Source: Rubrobacter marinus (GTDB lineage Bacteria > Actinomycetota > Rubrobacteria > Rubrobacterales > Rubrobacteraceae). From it: 64,000 nucleotides of DNA. The notes beneath the pieces were generated by a model that saw nothing but the letters and a program-made list of their open reading frames with translations, was not told the origin of the DNA and searched no databases. The position numbers and the translations under genes are program-made. Of the stretch, positions 1-8,698 are shown piece by piece (the first letter of the stretch is position 1; the number at the start of each line of letters is the position of its first letter). The DNA is taken from assembly GCF_011492965.1 (NCBI RefSeq), contig NZ_CP045121.1, positions 248,001 through 312,000 of the forward strand, in the 5' to 3' direction.

Positions 1-1085
1 GTCGCGGCGACCTCGTTGTGGGCGACAAAGTACTCCACGCGGGCGTCGCGCGCGGCGGCGAGGTCCACCAGGACGTCGTTCAGGGGGCGCACGCGGGTCT
101 CGCGGCCGCAGTACGGGCACTCCTCCCGCGCCACCTCCGTGATGGCCAGCTCGTCGTGGTCGCACCAGCGGATCTCGGCGTCCAGGCCCCACAGGGCGAG
201 AATCTGATAGACGCGACCCTCCTGGAGGGCCTCCACCGTGTCCTTGATGCCCCGCACGCCGTTCTCGCGGGCCGCGTTCAGGAGCTCCGCCTCCTCCTCG
301 CGCTCGACGTGCTCGACGACGCCCTCGATCCTCTCGAAGATCTCGCCCAAAGCGGCCCCGGTAGCGAGGTGTTCCTCCGCCACCACCCTGTCCTGCACCT
401 GCTGCGGGAGGGCTTCCCTGAAGGGCGAGGTCCTCTCCTTGGTCCCGGCGATTATGAGGCGCCGGACGTTGTCCCCGAACACGACCTTCTGCGTGACCTC
501 GCCGGCCTGCTTGTAGAAGCGGTGCAGGTTGGCGTCCTGCTTGCGCCCGGCCGGGTCCATGTCGCTCGAGCCGCCGCTGACGGGGTACATCCCCGTGGGC
601 TTGAGATCCACCTCGCGGAAGAACCCGCTCCCGACCGTCTCTCCCCGATCCTCCTCGGGGATGACCGGCGGCGTGGAGACGAAGAAGCGGAACTCCTCGG
701 CCTCGACGATCGCGACGCCGTAGGGCTCGTGCTCGTCGACCGCGAGGACGAGGGGGGCGACGTGAGGGTCCCCGAAGCGGACGACCTCGGGGAGGTCGAC
801 CTGCAGGGCGTAGCGCTCGAAGAGCCCGTCCGCGGCGACAAAGAACACGAGCGTCCGCGCGCCGGGCGGCGGCGTCCCGCCCTCGACGTCCTCGCGCACG
901 GGGCTCGCCACCTCCTCCGGCAGGTCTTCTATGCCCTTGAAGGCGTCCTTGAGGCGGATCTTGTAGGCCTGCCCCTGGTTCGTGTTGTATCGGGGGTTCA
1001 CGCTCAGGTACACCGAGAGCACCGGACCCTCGTGCGCGTCGAGCCGCTCTTTCAGCTTCTTGATCTCCTCGGCCTGCGCAGCCAT
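1..1085 (-). CDS. eRF1-like (baeRF/Vms1-type) protein, C-terminus cut by window edge
   Basis: The reading frame runs from an ATG at 1085 (AGAGGTGA ribosome site 6-7 bases upstream) to the left edge without a stop, about 361 residues. It begins MAAQAEEIKKLKERL and passes through LVFFVAADGLFERYALQV, then a glycine-rich stretch GGSSDMDPAGRKQ followed by NLHRFYKQAGEV. Near the end is a two-cysteine motif ECPYCGRE, followed by EYFVAHNEV. This order matches bacterial relatives of archaeal/eukaryotic release factor 1, a group thought to act in peptidyl-tRNA hydrolysis or ribosome rescue. The biochemical role of the actinobacterial members is not settled, and the subgroup is my inference. It stands alone, divergent from the epimerase to its right. 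Confidence 0.75.
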   Translation of the reverse strand, partial: MAAQAEEIKKLKERLDAHEGPVLSVYLSVNPRYNTNQGQAYKIRLKDAFKGIEDLPEEVASPVREDVEGGTPPPGARTLVFFVAADGLFERYALQVDLPEVVRFGDPHVAPLVLAVDEHEPYGVAIVEAEEFRFFVSTPPVIPEEDRGETVGSGFFREVDLKPTGMYPVSGGSSDMDPAGRKQDANLHRFYKQAGEVTQKVVFGDNVRRLIIAGTKERTSPFREALPQQVQDRVVAEEHLATGAALGEIFERIEGVVEHVEREEEAELLNAARENGVRGIKDTVEALQEGRVYQILALWGLDAEIRWCDHDELAITEVAREECPYCGRETRVRPLNDVLVDLAAARDARVEYFVAHNEVAA

Positions 1086-1425
1086 ATGTCACCTCTCCGA
1101 TCTTGATCTAGAACATCCCCGCGACGCGGCGAAACGTCGGTCCCGCACCACGGGTAACACAAAGGATTAATACCGCCGCGCCGTACCCCCAAAACCTGCG
1201 GGATAGGGTGCCGCGCCGGGGACGGGCCACCGCACGGATGCTCCCGTCCCCCAAGCCGAGCGATACCGCCGTCGCGCGGCACGGCACGGCGGGCGACGGC
1301 TCTAGAAACGGCGCGAACGCAGTCCAGAACGGGGACTTCTGCTCCCGTGCTGTGGCCCCAAGCGTTTTGGGACCGGACGTTCGACGCGCGGCGAAGGGGC
1401 ATCGGGCCGTAGTAGACTCGTCTCC
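1086..1425. other. Intergenic region between divergent genes
   Basis: These 340 bases separate the eRF1-like gene (minus) from the epimerase (plus). Both strands carry short open frames rich in Arg/Pro without a recognisable domain, which look like high-G+C background. The only element I can support is the TAGACT -10 box just before the epimerase start. The part nearest the eRF1-like start is somewhat A/T richer and probably holds its promoter. Confidence 0.4.
1413..1418 (+). promoter_or_regulatory. -10 box of a probably leaderless promoter
   Basis: TAGACT lies 7 bases before the GTG start of the epimerase and no Shine-Dalgarno sequence is present. Transcription would then start at or next to the start codon, giving a leaderless mRNA, which is common in actinomycetes. 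The same hexamer sits 8 bases before the histidine-kinase start at 37550. Confidence 0.4.
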
Positions 1426-2283
1426 GTGCGCGTTTTGATCTCCGGCTGCGGCTACGTGGGCTCCGCCCTCGGCCTCCTGCTCGCCGCGGAGGGCCACACG
1501 GTCTTCGGCCTGCGCCGCAACACCGCCGCCCTTCCCGCCGGCATTACCCCCGTGCGCGCCGACCTCTCGGAGACCTTGCCGCCGGACGTCCTCCCCCGGG
1601 ACCTCGACGCCGTCGTCTTCGCCGCCTCGCCGGGCGGGTCATCCGACGAGGCTTACCGGACCGCCTACGTGGAAGGTCCCCGACGCGTCCTCTCGGCCCT
1701 CGGGGGACGGGACGTAGGGCGCCTCGTGCTCGTCTCCAGCACGGGCGTCTACGGCCAGAGGGAGGGAGAGTGGGTTGACGAGGGCTCGCCGACGGAGCCG
1801 GGGGGCGTCTCCGGGCGGCGCCTGCTCGAAGGGGAGGGCCAGGTGCTCGGCGGGACCACCCCGGGGGTGGTGCTGAGGCTCGGCGGCATCTACGGGCCGG
1901 GCAGGAACGGCATGATCGAACGCGCTCTGCGCAACCCTCCTCCGGACGACGGCCCGCCCCAGTACACCAACCGCATCCACCGCGACGACTGCGCCGGCGC
2001 CCTCCGGCACCTCCTCCTGCTCCCCGACCCGGGGCCCGTCTACCTCGGCGTGGACCACGAGCCCGCCGACCGCCGGACCGTCGCCGAATGGCTCGCCGCC
2101 CATCTGCGCCGGGACCCGCCCGAGAACCTCGCCTCACCCCGGAACGGGGCGCGCGACCGGCCCGGACGGACGAACAAGCGCTGCAGCAACGAACGCCTCC
2201 TCCGCTCCGGTTACGAGTTCCGCTACCCGACCTTCCGGGAGGGCTTCGCCGCCCTGCTCGAAGAGACCGCCCGCCCCGACTAG
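1426..2283 (+). CDS. NAD-dependent epimerase/dehydratase-type SDR
   Basis: This 285-residue extended short-chain dehydrogenase has the N-terminal dinucleotide-binding motif GCGYVGSALG at residues 7-16. Further motifs are VFAASPGG (around 65), VLVSSTGVYG (around 100; the Ser and Tyr occupy catalytic-type positions) and RLGGIYGPGRNGMIE (around 150). It resembles the YeeZ/NAD-dependent epimerase group, whose substrates are mostly unknown nucleotide sugars. A C-terminal segment with NRIHRDDCAGALRHLL is typical of the family. The GTG at 1426 begins directly at the Rossmann strand, so a longer protein is unlikely. It stands alone on the plus strand. Confidence 0.85.
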   Translation: MRVLISGCGYVGSALGLLLAAEGHTVFGLRRNTAALPAGITPVRADLSETLPPDVLPRDLDAVVFAASPGGSSDEAYRTAYVEGPRRVLSALGGRDVGRLVLVSSTGVYGQREGEWVDEGSPTEPGGVSGRRLLEGEGQVLGGTTPGVVLRLGGIYGPGRNGMIERALRNPPPDDGPPQYTNRIHRDDCAGALRHLLLLPDPGPVYLGVDHEPADRRTVAEWLAAHLRRDPPENLASPRNGARDRPGRTNKRCSNERLLRSGYEFRYPTFREGFAALLEETARPD

Positions 2284-2526
2284 AGGGCGCGCAACCGTGC
2301 GGGTGCCACGCGGGCCCCGAGCGTCGAGGCCCCGGATGCCGCAAGGTACCCGGCAGAGAAGCGGTTGCTCGCGGCCCGGAACCCTCGTCTTCGCCGCGCG
2401 AGGCGGCCGGGTAGATGGGAACTACTGACGGCTACGACCATCGGCTACGATCCGGGCCGTCCGGTGTAACGCAAGTTGGGCCGTATGGTTGATGCGCGGT
2501 CTCTCGGCCGCGTCGAAAATTATCCC

Positions 2527-2886
2527 ATGAGGAAGACGCGAGTCCTGCTGGCGAACGCCCCGCGCTCCTACCGTGAGGTCATAGCGAGCGCGGTTCACGA
2601 CCTGCGGCCGAACCTGGACGTCTTCGTGGCGGAGCCCGGGGAGATCGAGGGGAAGATGGAGAGCCTCGCCCCCGACGTGGTGATCTGCAGCGAGGTCTAC
2701 CCGGCCGTGGAGCGGGGGGCGCGGGCCTGGATCCAGCTCTACCCCGAGGGCGAGCAGACGGCCGTCGTGAGCGTCGAGGGCGAGCGCGTCACCCTCCCGA
2801 ACCTGGAGTTCTTCGGCCTCCTATCCGCCGTGGACAGGGCGGACGCGGCGCTCCGGCAAGGCACCGGAGCCCCCAGGAGGGACTGA
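2527..2886 (+). CDS. Hypothetical protein, receiver-like fold
   Basis: This 119-residue protein begins MRKTRVLLANAPRSYREVIA. The opening beta strand with helix, followed by APDVVICSEVYPAVERGA at about residues 50-67, is reminiscent of a response-regulator receiver domain. The phospho-acceptor position is not convincing and no output domain follows, so a pseudo-receiver is only a suggestion. The ATG at 2527 is chosen because the extra 17 residues from 2476 do not look like protein and the frame becomes coherent at 2527. There is no clear ribosome site; the upstream AAAATTATCCC is A/T rich and could be a promoter element. Confidence 0.6.
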   Translation: MRKTRVLLANAPRSYREVIASAVHDLRPNLDVFVAEPGEIEGKMESLAPDVVICSEVYPAVERGARAWIQLYPEGEQTAVVSVEGERVTLPNLEFFGLLSAVDRADAALRQGTGAPRRD

Positions 2887-3158
2887 AACCCCCACGCCCC
2901 TCCTAACCCGGCTCGGACGCCGATCCGTTCGCGAGGGGTGATCTAGAGCCCCCAAGCTCTAAAGCGGATGCGCCCTCTCGGGGTCTCGACCGGTGAGTAC
3001 CGCCGCCACGTGCGTGTGCTTCACCGGACGTCCCCACACGTTCTTTCGAAACCTCGCCGCGGCATCTGCAACCCGCAGCGAGACCGGGGCTTGCGAGCGG
3101 AGCGGGCGGGCAAGGCGGACGCGGCTGGGAGGGGCGTGGAGGAGATCGAGACCGCGGG

Positions 3159-3653
3159 TCAGCGCAGCGGCAGCTCGTAGAAGGCCGTGTCGCACGGCCC
3201 CACCATCCGCCGTCCGACGCCGCGGAAGCCGTACTCCTCGTAGAAGCGGCGCAGCTTCGGACGATCGGCGGCGCAGTCCAGGCGCAGGTACGCCTTCCCC
3301 TGCTCCAGGGCCCTCGCCCTCGCCCAATCGAGCATCGCCGCGGCGGCCCCGCGCCCCTTCAGGCGCCTCGCCACGGCCAGCTTGTGGACGAACAGGGACT
3401 CGCCCTCCGGCGCGCCCGGCCAGAAGACCCCGTCGCTCTCCTGAACCACCATCGCCGCCGCCGGTTCCCCATCGAGCACGCCGAGGCGCATCTCCCGCAG
3501 GTCGTAGCGCTCGAGCAGGGCCCCTGGGGCGAGCTCGTCGGCCGTCCACATGGGACGACCCCCCGCCTCCAGCCACCCGGCGACCTCCAGCAGGACGCGG
3601 GAGAAACGCTCGAGTTCCTCTCCAGTGGTCACCGCTCGCACGTCTAGTCGCAC
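3159..3653 (-). CDS. GNAT-family N-acetyltransferase
   Basis: About 164 residues from a GTG at 3653. The acetyl-CoA binding motif A is visible in the middle: FVHKLAVARRLKGRGAAAAM, with R-x-x-G-x-G spacing. The C-terminal motif is LRLDCAADRPKLRRFYEEYG followed by GFRGVG, typical of GNAT enzymes that acetylate small amines or protein N-termini. The acceptor cannot be told from sequence. A longer frame reaches an ATG at 3719, but that would place the start inside the copA promoter, so the GTG is preferred. It is divergent from copA. Confidence 0.8.
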   Translation of the reverse strand: MRLDVRAVTTGEELERFSRVLLEVAGWLEAGGRPMWTADELAPGALLERYDLREMRLGVLDGEPAAAMVVQESDGVFWPGAPEGESLFVHKLAVARRLKGRGAAAAMLDWARARALEQGKAYLRLDCAADRPKLRRFYEEYGFRGVGRRMVGPCDTAFYELPLR

Positions 3654-3712
3654 GCGAACGAGTATAGCCGCGCGACGACGACCGGACGGCGTGTTCCCGC
3701 AACCGGAGCGTG

Positions 3713-3742
3713 TTGACATAGGGTAGGGGGGTATAGTAGTTT
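3713..3742 (+). promoter_or_regulatory. copA promoter overlapping a CsoR-like operator
   Basis: A consensus -35 box TTGACA (3713-3718) is followed by ATAGGGTAGGGGGGTATA (3718-3735). The G-tract flanked by TA steps resembles known CsoR operators of the form ATACCC-TAC-GGGGGTAT, although the left half here reads ATAGGG instead of ATACCC. A TAGTTT -10 candidate lies 18 bases after the -35 box. A repressor bound here would cover the promoter. The start of copA is 34 bases downstream, with an AGGAGG ribosome site at 3763-3768. Confidence 0.6.
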
Positions 3743-3775
3743 AGGGATATCAGAAGGCTTGCAGGAGGTTCGCGG

Positions 3776-6226
3776 GTGGGCGAGGGAGGACTGAGGAGGG
3801 TAGCCGTTCCGGTCACCGGCATGACGTGTGCTGCGTGCGTGCGCAGGGTCGAGAAGGCGTTGTCGAGGGTCGAGGGCGTCTCGGGGGCGAGCGTGAACCT
3901 GGCGACCGGGAAGGCCACCGTCGAGCACGGGCCGGGGGTGGGGACCGGGGATCTGGTCTCCGCCGTGGAGGGGGCCGGCTACGGGGCGGGCTTGGAGAAG
4001 ACGACCCTGGGCGTGACGGGGATGACGTGCGCGGCTTGCGTGCGCAGGGTCGAGAAGACCCTCGGGAAGGTGCCCGGCGTGCTGCGGGCGGAGGTGAACC
4101 TCGCGACCGAGAGGGCGACGGTCGAGCACCTACCGGGGGAGGCGCCCTTCGGGGAGCTCCGGCGCGCCGTCGAGGGCGCGGGCTACGGGGTCGAGGAGCC
4201 GGAGGAGAGCGGGGGAGAGGAGCGTCCGGACGCCCGCGAGCGGGGGTACGCGGAGCTGAGGGCTCGCTTTCTCGTCGCGGCGGTGCTGACGGGGCTTATC
4301 CTGCTCGGGAGCCTGCCGATGATGCTCGGGTTCATGTCACCCGTGCCGGAGCGTCTGCTCGACCTCGGGCTGCTGGCGCTGGCGACGCCGGTCCAGTTCT
4401 GGGCGGGGTGGCGGTTCTACCGGGGGGCCTGGGGGGCCCTGAGGCACGGGACGGCCGACATGAACACGCTCGTCGCGGTCGGGACGAGCGCCGCTTACCT
4501 GTACAGCGCGGCGGTCGTGCTCCTGCCGGGGCTCTTCGCGGGGGCGGCGGGTGATCGGGCCGACGTGTACTTCGACACCTCGGCGTTGATCATCGCCCTG
4601 ATCCTGCTGGGGAGGCTCCTCGAGGCGCGGGCCAGGGGGCGGACGAACGAGGCCATAAAGAGGCTGGCCGGTCTCCGGGCGAAGACCGCGCGGGTGCTCA
4701 GGGGCGGCGGCGAGGTAGACGTGCCCGTGGGGGAGGTCGTCGTCGGGGACGTCTTCGTCGTGCGGCCGGGGGAGAAGGTACCGGTAGACGGGGTCGTGCT
4801 AGGCGGCGAGTCGGCGGTGAACGAGGCCGCGATCTCGGGGGAGTCGATGCCCGTCGTCAAGCACGCCGGGGACGAGGTTATCGGGGCGACGGTCAACGGG
4901 ACCGGCTCCTTCAAGGCGCGGGCGACGGGGGTGGGGGAGGAGACCGCGCTCGCCCAGATTATGCGCCTCGTGGAGGAGGCTCAGGGCTCCAAGGCGCCCA
5001 TCCAGAGGCTCGCCGACAGGATCAGCGGGGTCTTCGTCCCCGTCGTGATGGCGCTCGCGGCGGCCACGTTTCTCGTGTGGCTCTTCTTCGGCCCGGAGCC
5101 CGCGTTCACGCACGCCCTGTTGAACTTCGTCGCCGTCCTCATAATCGCCTGCCCGTGCGCGATGGGGCTCGCGACGCCGACCTCGATCATGGTGGGGACC
5201 GGCAAGGGCGCCGAGAGGGGCATCCTCGTGAGGGGCGGGGAGGCGCTGGAGGGGGCGCACCGCCTCACCACCGTCGTCCTCGACAAGACCGGGACCCTCA
5301 CGCTCGGCAGGCCCCGCGTCACCGACGTCGTCGCGGCGGACGGGCTCGCGGAGGAGGAGCTTCTCCGGCTCGCGGCCTCCGCGGAGAAGGCGAGCGAGCA
5401 CCCCCTGGGCGAGGCGATCGTACGGGCCGCCGGGGAGAGGGGCCTGGCGCTCGAGGAGCCGGAGGGCTTCGACGCCCCGACCGGGCGCGGCGTCCGGGCG
5501 GAGGTGGGGGGCAGGAGCGTTCTGGTCGGGAACCGGACGCTCATGGAGGAGCACGGCGTCTCCGAGGACGGGCTCGCCCCGCGGTTCGAGGAGTTGTCGG
5601 TGGAGGGCAAGACGCCGGTCCTCGTGGCGGTGGACGGGAGACCGGTGGGCCTCGTCGCGGTCGCGGATACGGTACGAGAGGAGGCCCGGAAGGCCGTGGA
5701 CGCCTTGAAGGGCATGGGCCTCGGGGTGGTCATGCTGACCGGGGATAACGAGCGGACGGCGCGGGCGGTAGCGCGGGAGCTCGGGATAGAGAGGGTACAC
5801 GCCGGGGTGTTGCCGGGGGAGAAGGAGGGCGAGATCCGCGGCCTCCAGGCCAGGGGCGAGGTCGTCGCGATGGTCGGGGACGGCATCAACGACGCCCCGG
5901 CGCTCGCGCGGGCGGACGTCGGGGTCGCGATCGGGACGGGGACGGACGTGGCGATGGAGGCCGCCGACCTCACGCTCGTCTCCGGCGACGTGCGCGGGGT
6001 GGCGCGGGCGATAAAGCTCTCGCGGGCCACCATACGGAACATCCGGCAGAACCTGTTCTGGGCGTTCGCGTACAACGTGCTGCTCATCCCCGTCGCGGCC
6101 GGGGTCCTCTACCCGTTCCTCGGTGAGGAGGGCTTCCTGAACCCCGTGCTCGCGGCGGCGGCGATGGCGCTCTCGTCGGTGACGGTCGTGACCAACGCGC
6201 TCAGGCTCAGAAGGGTGGAGGTCTAG
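3776..6226 (+). CDS. copA: Copper-exporting P1B-type ATPase with two N-terminal HMA domains
   Basis: This 816-residue membrane protein pumps Cu(I) out of the cytoplasm. Two heavy-metal-associated domains are seen at the N-terminus, each with MTCAACVRR (about residues 15 and 82). The transmembrane region follows, with the ion-binding motif IACPCAMG at about 455 (the Cu(I) P1B signature CPC). Phosphorylation motif DKTGTLT is at about 502, the P1B-specific SEHPLGEAI at about 541 and the hinge MVGDGINDAPAL at about 698. SGES stands at the actuator-domain position. Start: GTG at 3776, seven bases after AGGAGG. It is the first gene of a copper operon, with csoR beginning at the next base after its stop. 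Confidence 0.96.
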   Translation: MGEGGLRRVAVPVTGMTCAACVRRVEKALSRVEGVSGASVNLATGKATVEHGPGVGTGDLVSAVEGAGYGAGLEKTTLGVTGMTCAACVRRVEKTLGKVPGVLRAEVNLATERATVEHLPGEAPFGELRRAVEGAGYGVEEPEESGGEERPDARERGYAELRARFLVAAVLTGLILLGSLPMMLGFMSPVPERLLDLGLLALATPVQFWAGWRFYRGAWGALRHGTADMNTLVAVGTSAAYLYSAAVVLLPGLFAGAAGDRADVYFDTSALIIALILLGRLLEARARGRTNEAIKRLAGLRAKTARVLRGGGEVDVPVGEVVVGDVFVVRPGEKVPVDGVVLGGESAVNEAAISGESMPVVKHAGDEVIGATVNGTGSFKARATGVGEETALAQIMRLVEEAQGSKAPIQRLADRISGVFVPVVMALAAATFLVWLFFGPEPAFTHALLNFVAVLIIACPCAMGLATPTSIMVGTGKGAERGILVRGGEALEGAHRLTTVVLDKTGTLTLGRPRVTDVVAADGLAEEELLRLAASAEKASEHPLGEAIVRAAGERGLALEEPEGFDAPTGRGVRAEVGGRSVLVGNRTLMEEHGVSEDGLAPRFEELSVEGKTPVLVAVDGRPVGLVAVADTVREEARKAVDALKGMGLGVVMLTGDNERTARAVARELGIERVHAGVLPGEKEGEIRGLQARGEVVAMVGDGINDAPALARADVGVAIGTGTDVAMEAADLTLVSGDVRGVARAIKLSRATIRNIRQNLFWAFAYNVLLIPVAAGVLYPFLGEEGFLNPVLAAAAMALSSVTVVTNALRLRRVEV

Positions 6227-6570
6227 GTGGAGATCCAGGAGGGAGGAAGCGTGGAGCAGGGGCGAAGCAGGCCGGGGGGCATGCCCGTCACGGCTACATC
6301 AAGGCGAGGGACAAGGAGAAGATCCAGAACAGGCTCAGGCGCATCGAGGGGCAGGTGCGGGGCGTGCAGAGGATGGTCGAGGAGGAGGCGTACTGCGTCG
6401 ACGTCCTCACGCAGCTCGGGAGCATCGTCTCGGCGAGCGAGAAGGTGGCGCTCCTGCTCTTGAAGGACCACACGGAGCACTGCGTGCGCGGGGCGATAGA
6501 GGACGGCGAGGGCGCCGACGAGAAGATGGAAGAGCTCATGGGCGCCATCGAACGCTTCCTGAGGGTGTAG
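6227..6570 (+). CDS. csoR: CsoR-type copper-sensing repressor, interrupted by one frameshift
   Basis: Translation should begin at GTG 6227 (GGAGG at 6217-6221) as VEIQEGGSVEQGRSRPGG. The frame then shifts by one base in a run of six G at 6274-6279. From there the other frame reads HGYIKARDKEKIQNRLRRI and continues to the stop as a complete DUF156 four-helix repressor. One missing G gives exactly 115 codons. All three Cu(I) ligands of CsoR are present: Cys in AYCVDVL, then His and Cys in DHTEHC. Known members repress copper-efflux genes and release DNA on binding Cu(I). It likely acts on the operator at 3718-3735. The break is most likely a sequencing undercall. Confidence 0.85.
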
Positions 6571-6575
6571 GGGAG

Positions 6576-7931
6576 ATGGCGACCGCCACGACTTCGACGC
6601 GAAGCCTGCCCCCCGGACCAAAGGGACGGCCCGTGGTCGGGAACCTCCTGGCCTACTCGCGCGACCCTCTGGGGTTTCTGACGCGCTGCGCCCGCGAGTA
6701 CGGCGACGTCGTCCGGCTCGGGTTCCCGGGGCCGCCGGCGTACCTGATCTCGCACCCCAACGGCGTCGAGAGCGTGCTGGTGAAGAACAACCGCAACTTC
6801 GTCCGGGACCGCTACACCCGCGCGGAGCTCCGCATCCTCGGCGACGGCCTGCTGGTCAACGAGGGCGACTCCTGGCGGCGCCAGAGGCGGCTCGCCCAGC
6901 CCGCCTTCCACCGCCGCCGCGTGGAGGCGTTCGGCGAGACGATGGTCGCTTTCACGGAGCGGATGCTGGACGGCTGGCGCGACGGCGAGACGCGCGACGT
7001 ACACGCGGAGATGATGCGCCTGACCCTCGAGATCGTCGCCAAGACCCTCTTCGACACGGACATCTCCCGGGAGGCCGAGGGGGTTGGCAGGTCGATGAAC
7101 GCGATCATGGCGCGCTCCTCGGGCCAGGGCAGCAGCGTGTTTCTGAGGATGCTCCCCGAGAGCCTCCCCACCCCCGGCAACCTCGCCTACCGCAGGGCGA
7201 CCCGCCGGCTCGACGGGCTCATCCACGCCCTCGTGCAGGAGCGGCGGAGGAGCGGCGCGGATGCCGGGGACCTGTTGTCGATGCTGCTCCGCGCGGAGGA
7301 CGAGGACGGCGAGGGGATGAGCGACCGGCAGCTCAGGGACGAGGCGATGACCATCATCCTCGCCGGGCACGAGACCACCGCCATAGCCCTGTCTTGGACG
7401 TGGTACCTCCTGGGGGCGCACCCGGAGGCTGAGGCCAGGCTCTCGGCGGAGCTCGAGGAGGTGCTCGGCGGGCGCGCCCCGGCCGTGGAGGACCTGCCCC
7501 GCCTGCGCTACGCCGACGCGGTTATGAAGGAGTCCATGCGCCTCTACCCGCCGGCGTGGGCCGTCGGCCGCGAGGCGATCGGGGACTGCGAGATCGGGGG
7601 CTACCGGGTCCCCAAAGGGACGCAGATGTTCATCAGCCAGTACGTGATCCAGCGCGACGAGCGGTTCTTCCGCGACCCCGAGGCCTTCGATCCGGACCGC
7701 TGGACGAACGGCTCCACGGAGGGCCTGCCCCCTTACGCCTACTTCCCCTTCGGCGGCGGCCCTAGGCTGTGCATCGGCAACGGCTTCGCGAAGATGGAGG
7801 CCCTGCTCCTCCTCGCGACGGTGGCGCGGAGGTTCCGGCTGGAGCTCGTCTCCGGGCGGCCACCGGTGCCGCAGCCCTCGATCACGCTGCGCCCCAGGGA
7901 CGGCATACAAACCGGGCTCCGCGAGAGATAG
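6576..7931 (+). CDS. Cytochrome P450 monooxygenase
   Basis: This 451-residue soluble P450 carries the I-helix oxygen-activation motif AGHETTA (about residue 265), the K-helix ExxR in KESMRLYPP (about 315) and the heme-ligand loop FPFGGGPRLCIGNGFA (about 390-405, Cys proximal ligand). No N-terminal membrane anchor is visible and the start has a proline-rich PPGPKGRPVVGN region. The overall style resembles bacterial P450s related to the CYP4/CYP102 side of the family. The substrate is unknown, and a redox partner is not encoded nearby. It starts 6 bases after csoR and is followed by the CopZ-like gene after 30 bases, so it appears to be part of the copper operon. Confidence 0.95.
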   Translation: MATATTSTRSLPPGPKGRPVVGNLLAYSRDPLGFLTRCAREYGDVVRLGFPGPPAYLISHPNGVESVLVKNNRNFVRDRYTRAELRILGDGLLVNEGDSWRRQRRLAQPAFHRRRVEAFGETMVAFTERMLDGWRDGETRDVHAEMMRLTLEIVAKTLFDTDISREAEGVGRSMNAIMARSSGQGSSVFLRMLPESLPTPGNLAYRRATRRLDGLIHALVQERRRSGADAGDLLSMLLRAEDEDGEGMSDRQLRDEAMTIILAGHETTAIALSWTWYLLGAHPEAEARLSAELEEVLGGRAPAVEDLPRLRYADAVMKESMRLYPPAWAVGREAIGDCEIGGYRVPKGTQMFISQYVIQRDERFFRDPEAFDPDRWTNGSTEGLPPYAYFPFGGGPRLCIGNGFAKMEALLLLATVARRFRLELVSGRPPVPQPSITLRPRDGIQTGLRER

Positions 7932-7961
7932 ACGTTGGCGACCCCGAAGAGAGGAGAAAAG

Positions 7962-8171
7962 ATGACCGAGAAGACGTTCAACGTGGAGGGCATGAGCTGC
8001 GGGCACTGCAAGGCCGCCGTCGAGGGGGAGCTGGGGAAGCTCCCCGGGGTCCGGCGCTCGAACGCGGACTTCGAGAGGGGGACCGTCGAGGTCTCCTACG
8101 ACGAGGGCAGGGTCGGCACCGACGAGCTCGAGGGCGCCATCGAGGAGGCCGGCTACGAGGTAAAGGCTTAG
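7962..8171 (+). CDS. CopZ-like heavy-metal-associated (HMA) copper chaperone
   Basis: A 69-residue single HMA domain. The metal-binding motif GMSCGHC is at residues 9-15, followed by LGKLPGVRRSNADFERGTV, which is typical ferredoxin-like HMA architecture. Such proteins carry Cu(I) in the cytoplasm to CopA and to CsoR. ATG 7962 has GAGGAG about 6 bases upstream; an upstream TTG at 7935 would add an unrelated nonapeptide. It lies inside the copper operon between the P450 and the DUF4396 gene. Confidence 0.92.
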   Translation: MTEKTFNVEGMSCGHCKAAVEGELGKLPGVRRSNADFERGTVEVSYDEGRVGTDELEGAIEEAGYEVKA

Positions 8172-8188
8172 GCCAGGGGAGGAAGATC

Positions 8189-8680
8189 ATGGAACACGGG
8201 GCTTCGCTCAACAGGCTCGCGTTCAGTGCGACGGGACACTGCCTCACGGGATGCGCCATAGGCGAGGTCCTGGGGATGGTAATAGGATCGGCGCTCGGGT
8301 GGAGCAACGCCGCCACCATCGCGCTGGCCGTCGTGCTCGCCTTCTTCTTCGGGTACGCGCTGACGATGCTGCCGCTCGTGAGGTCGGGGCTCGCCCTGAG
8401 CGCGGTGCTGCCCCTGGCGTTCGCCTCGGACACGCTCTCGATAACGGTGATGGAGATCGTGGACAACGCGGTCATGCTCATGATCCCGGGCGCGATGGAG
8501 GCCGGGCTCACGAGCCCCCTGTTCTGGGGGAGCCTCGCCTTCGCCCTGGCCGTGGCCTTTGTCGTGGCCTTCCCGGTGAACCGCTACCTTATCGCGCGCG
8601 GCCGGGGACACGCCGTCGTCCACCAGTACCACGGGCGGCACGGCGGGCACGGGGATCGAGAGGAACACCACAACCACTGA
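8189..8680 (+). CDS. DUF4396-family membrane protein
   Basis: 163 residues with about four hydrophobic segments (roughly 20-40, 48-70, 73-95, 110-135). Many His/Cys/Met residues sit in and around membrane segments: SATGHCLTGCAIGE, VMLMIPGAM, and a His-rich tail HGRHGGHGDREEHHNH. DUF4396 proteins are found next to HMA proteins and copper ATPases, and a copper-related membrane role is generally inferred from this context. No enzymatic activity is established. The ribosome site GGGGAGGA precedes ATG 8189, and the CopZ-like stop is 17 bases upstream. Confidence 0.82.
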   Translation: MEHGASLNRLAFSATGHCLTGCAIGEVLGMVIGSALGWSNAATIALAVVLAFFFGYALTMLPLVRSGLALSAVLPLAFASDTLSITVMEIVDNAVMLMIPGAMEAGLTSPLFWGSLAFALAVAFVVAFPVNRYLIARGRGHAVVHQYHGRHGGHGDREEHHNH

Positions 8681-8698
8681 GCGACGGTCGGCGGAGGG

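Noticed and set aside
18..1106. Long plus-strand ORF over the eRF1-like gene
   Set aside because: It is the antisense shadow of the minus-strand gene; its sequence has no domain and is Arg/Leu/Asp rich.
6227..6400. Programmed frameshifting in csoR and other genes
   Set aside because: The runs differ widely (GGG, CCC, C6, G10), the shift is almost always a lost base, and there is no common slippery site or downstream pseudoknot. Undercalling explains all cases.
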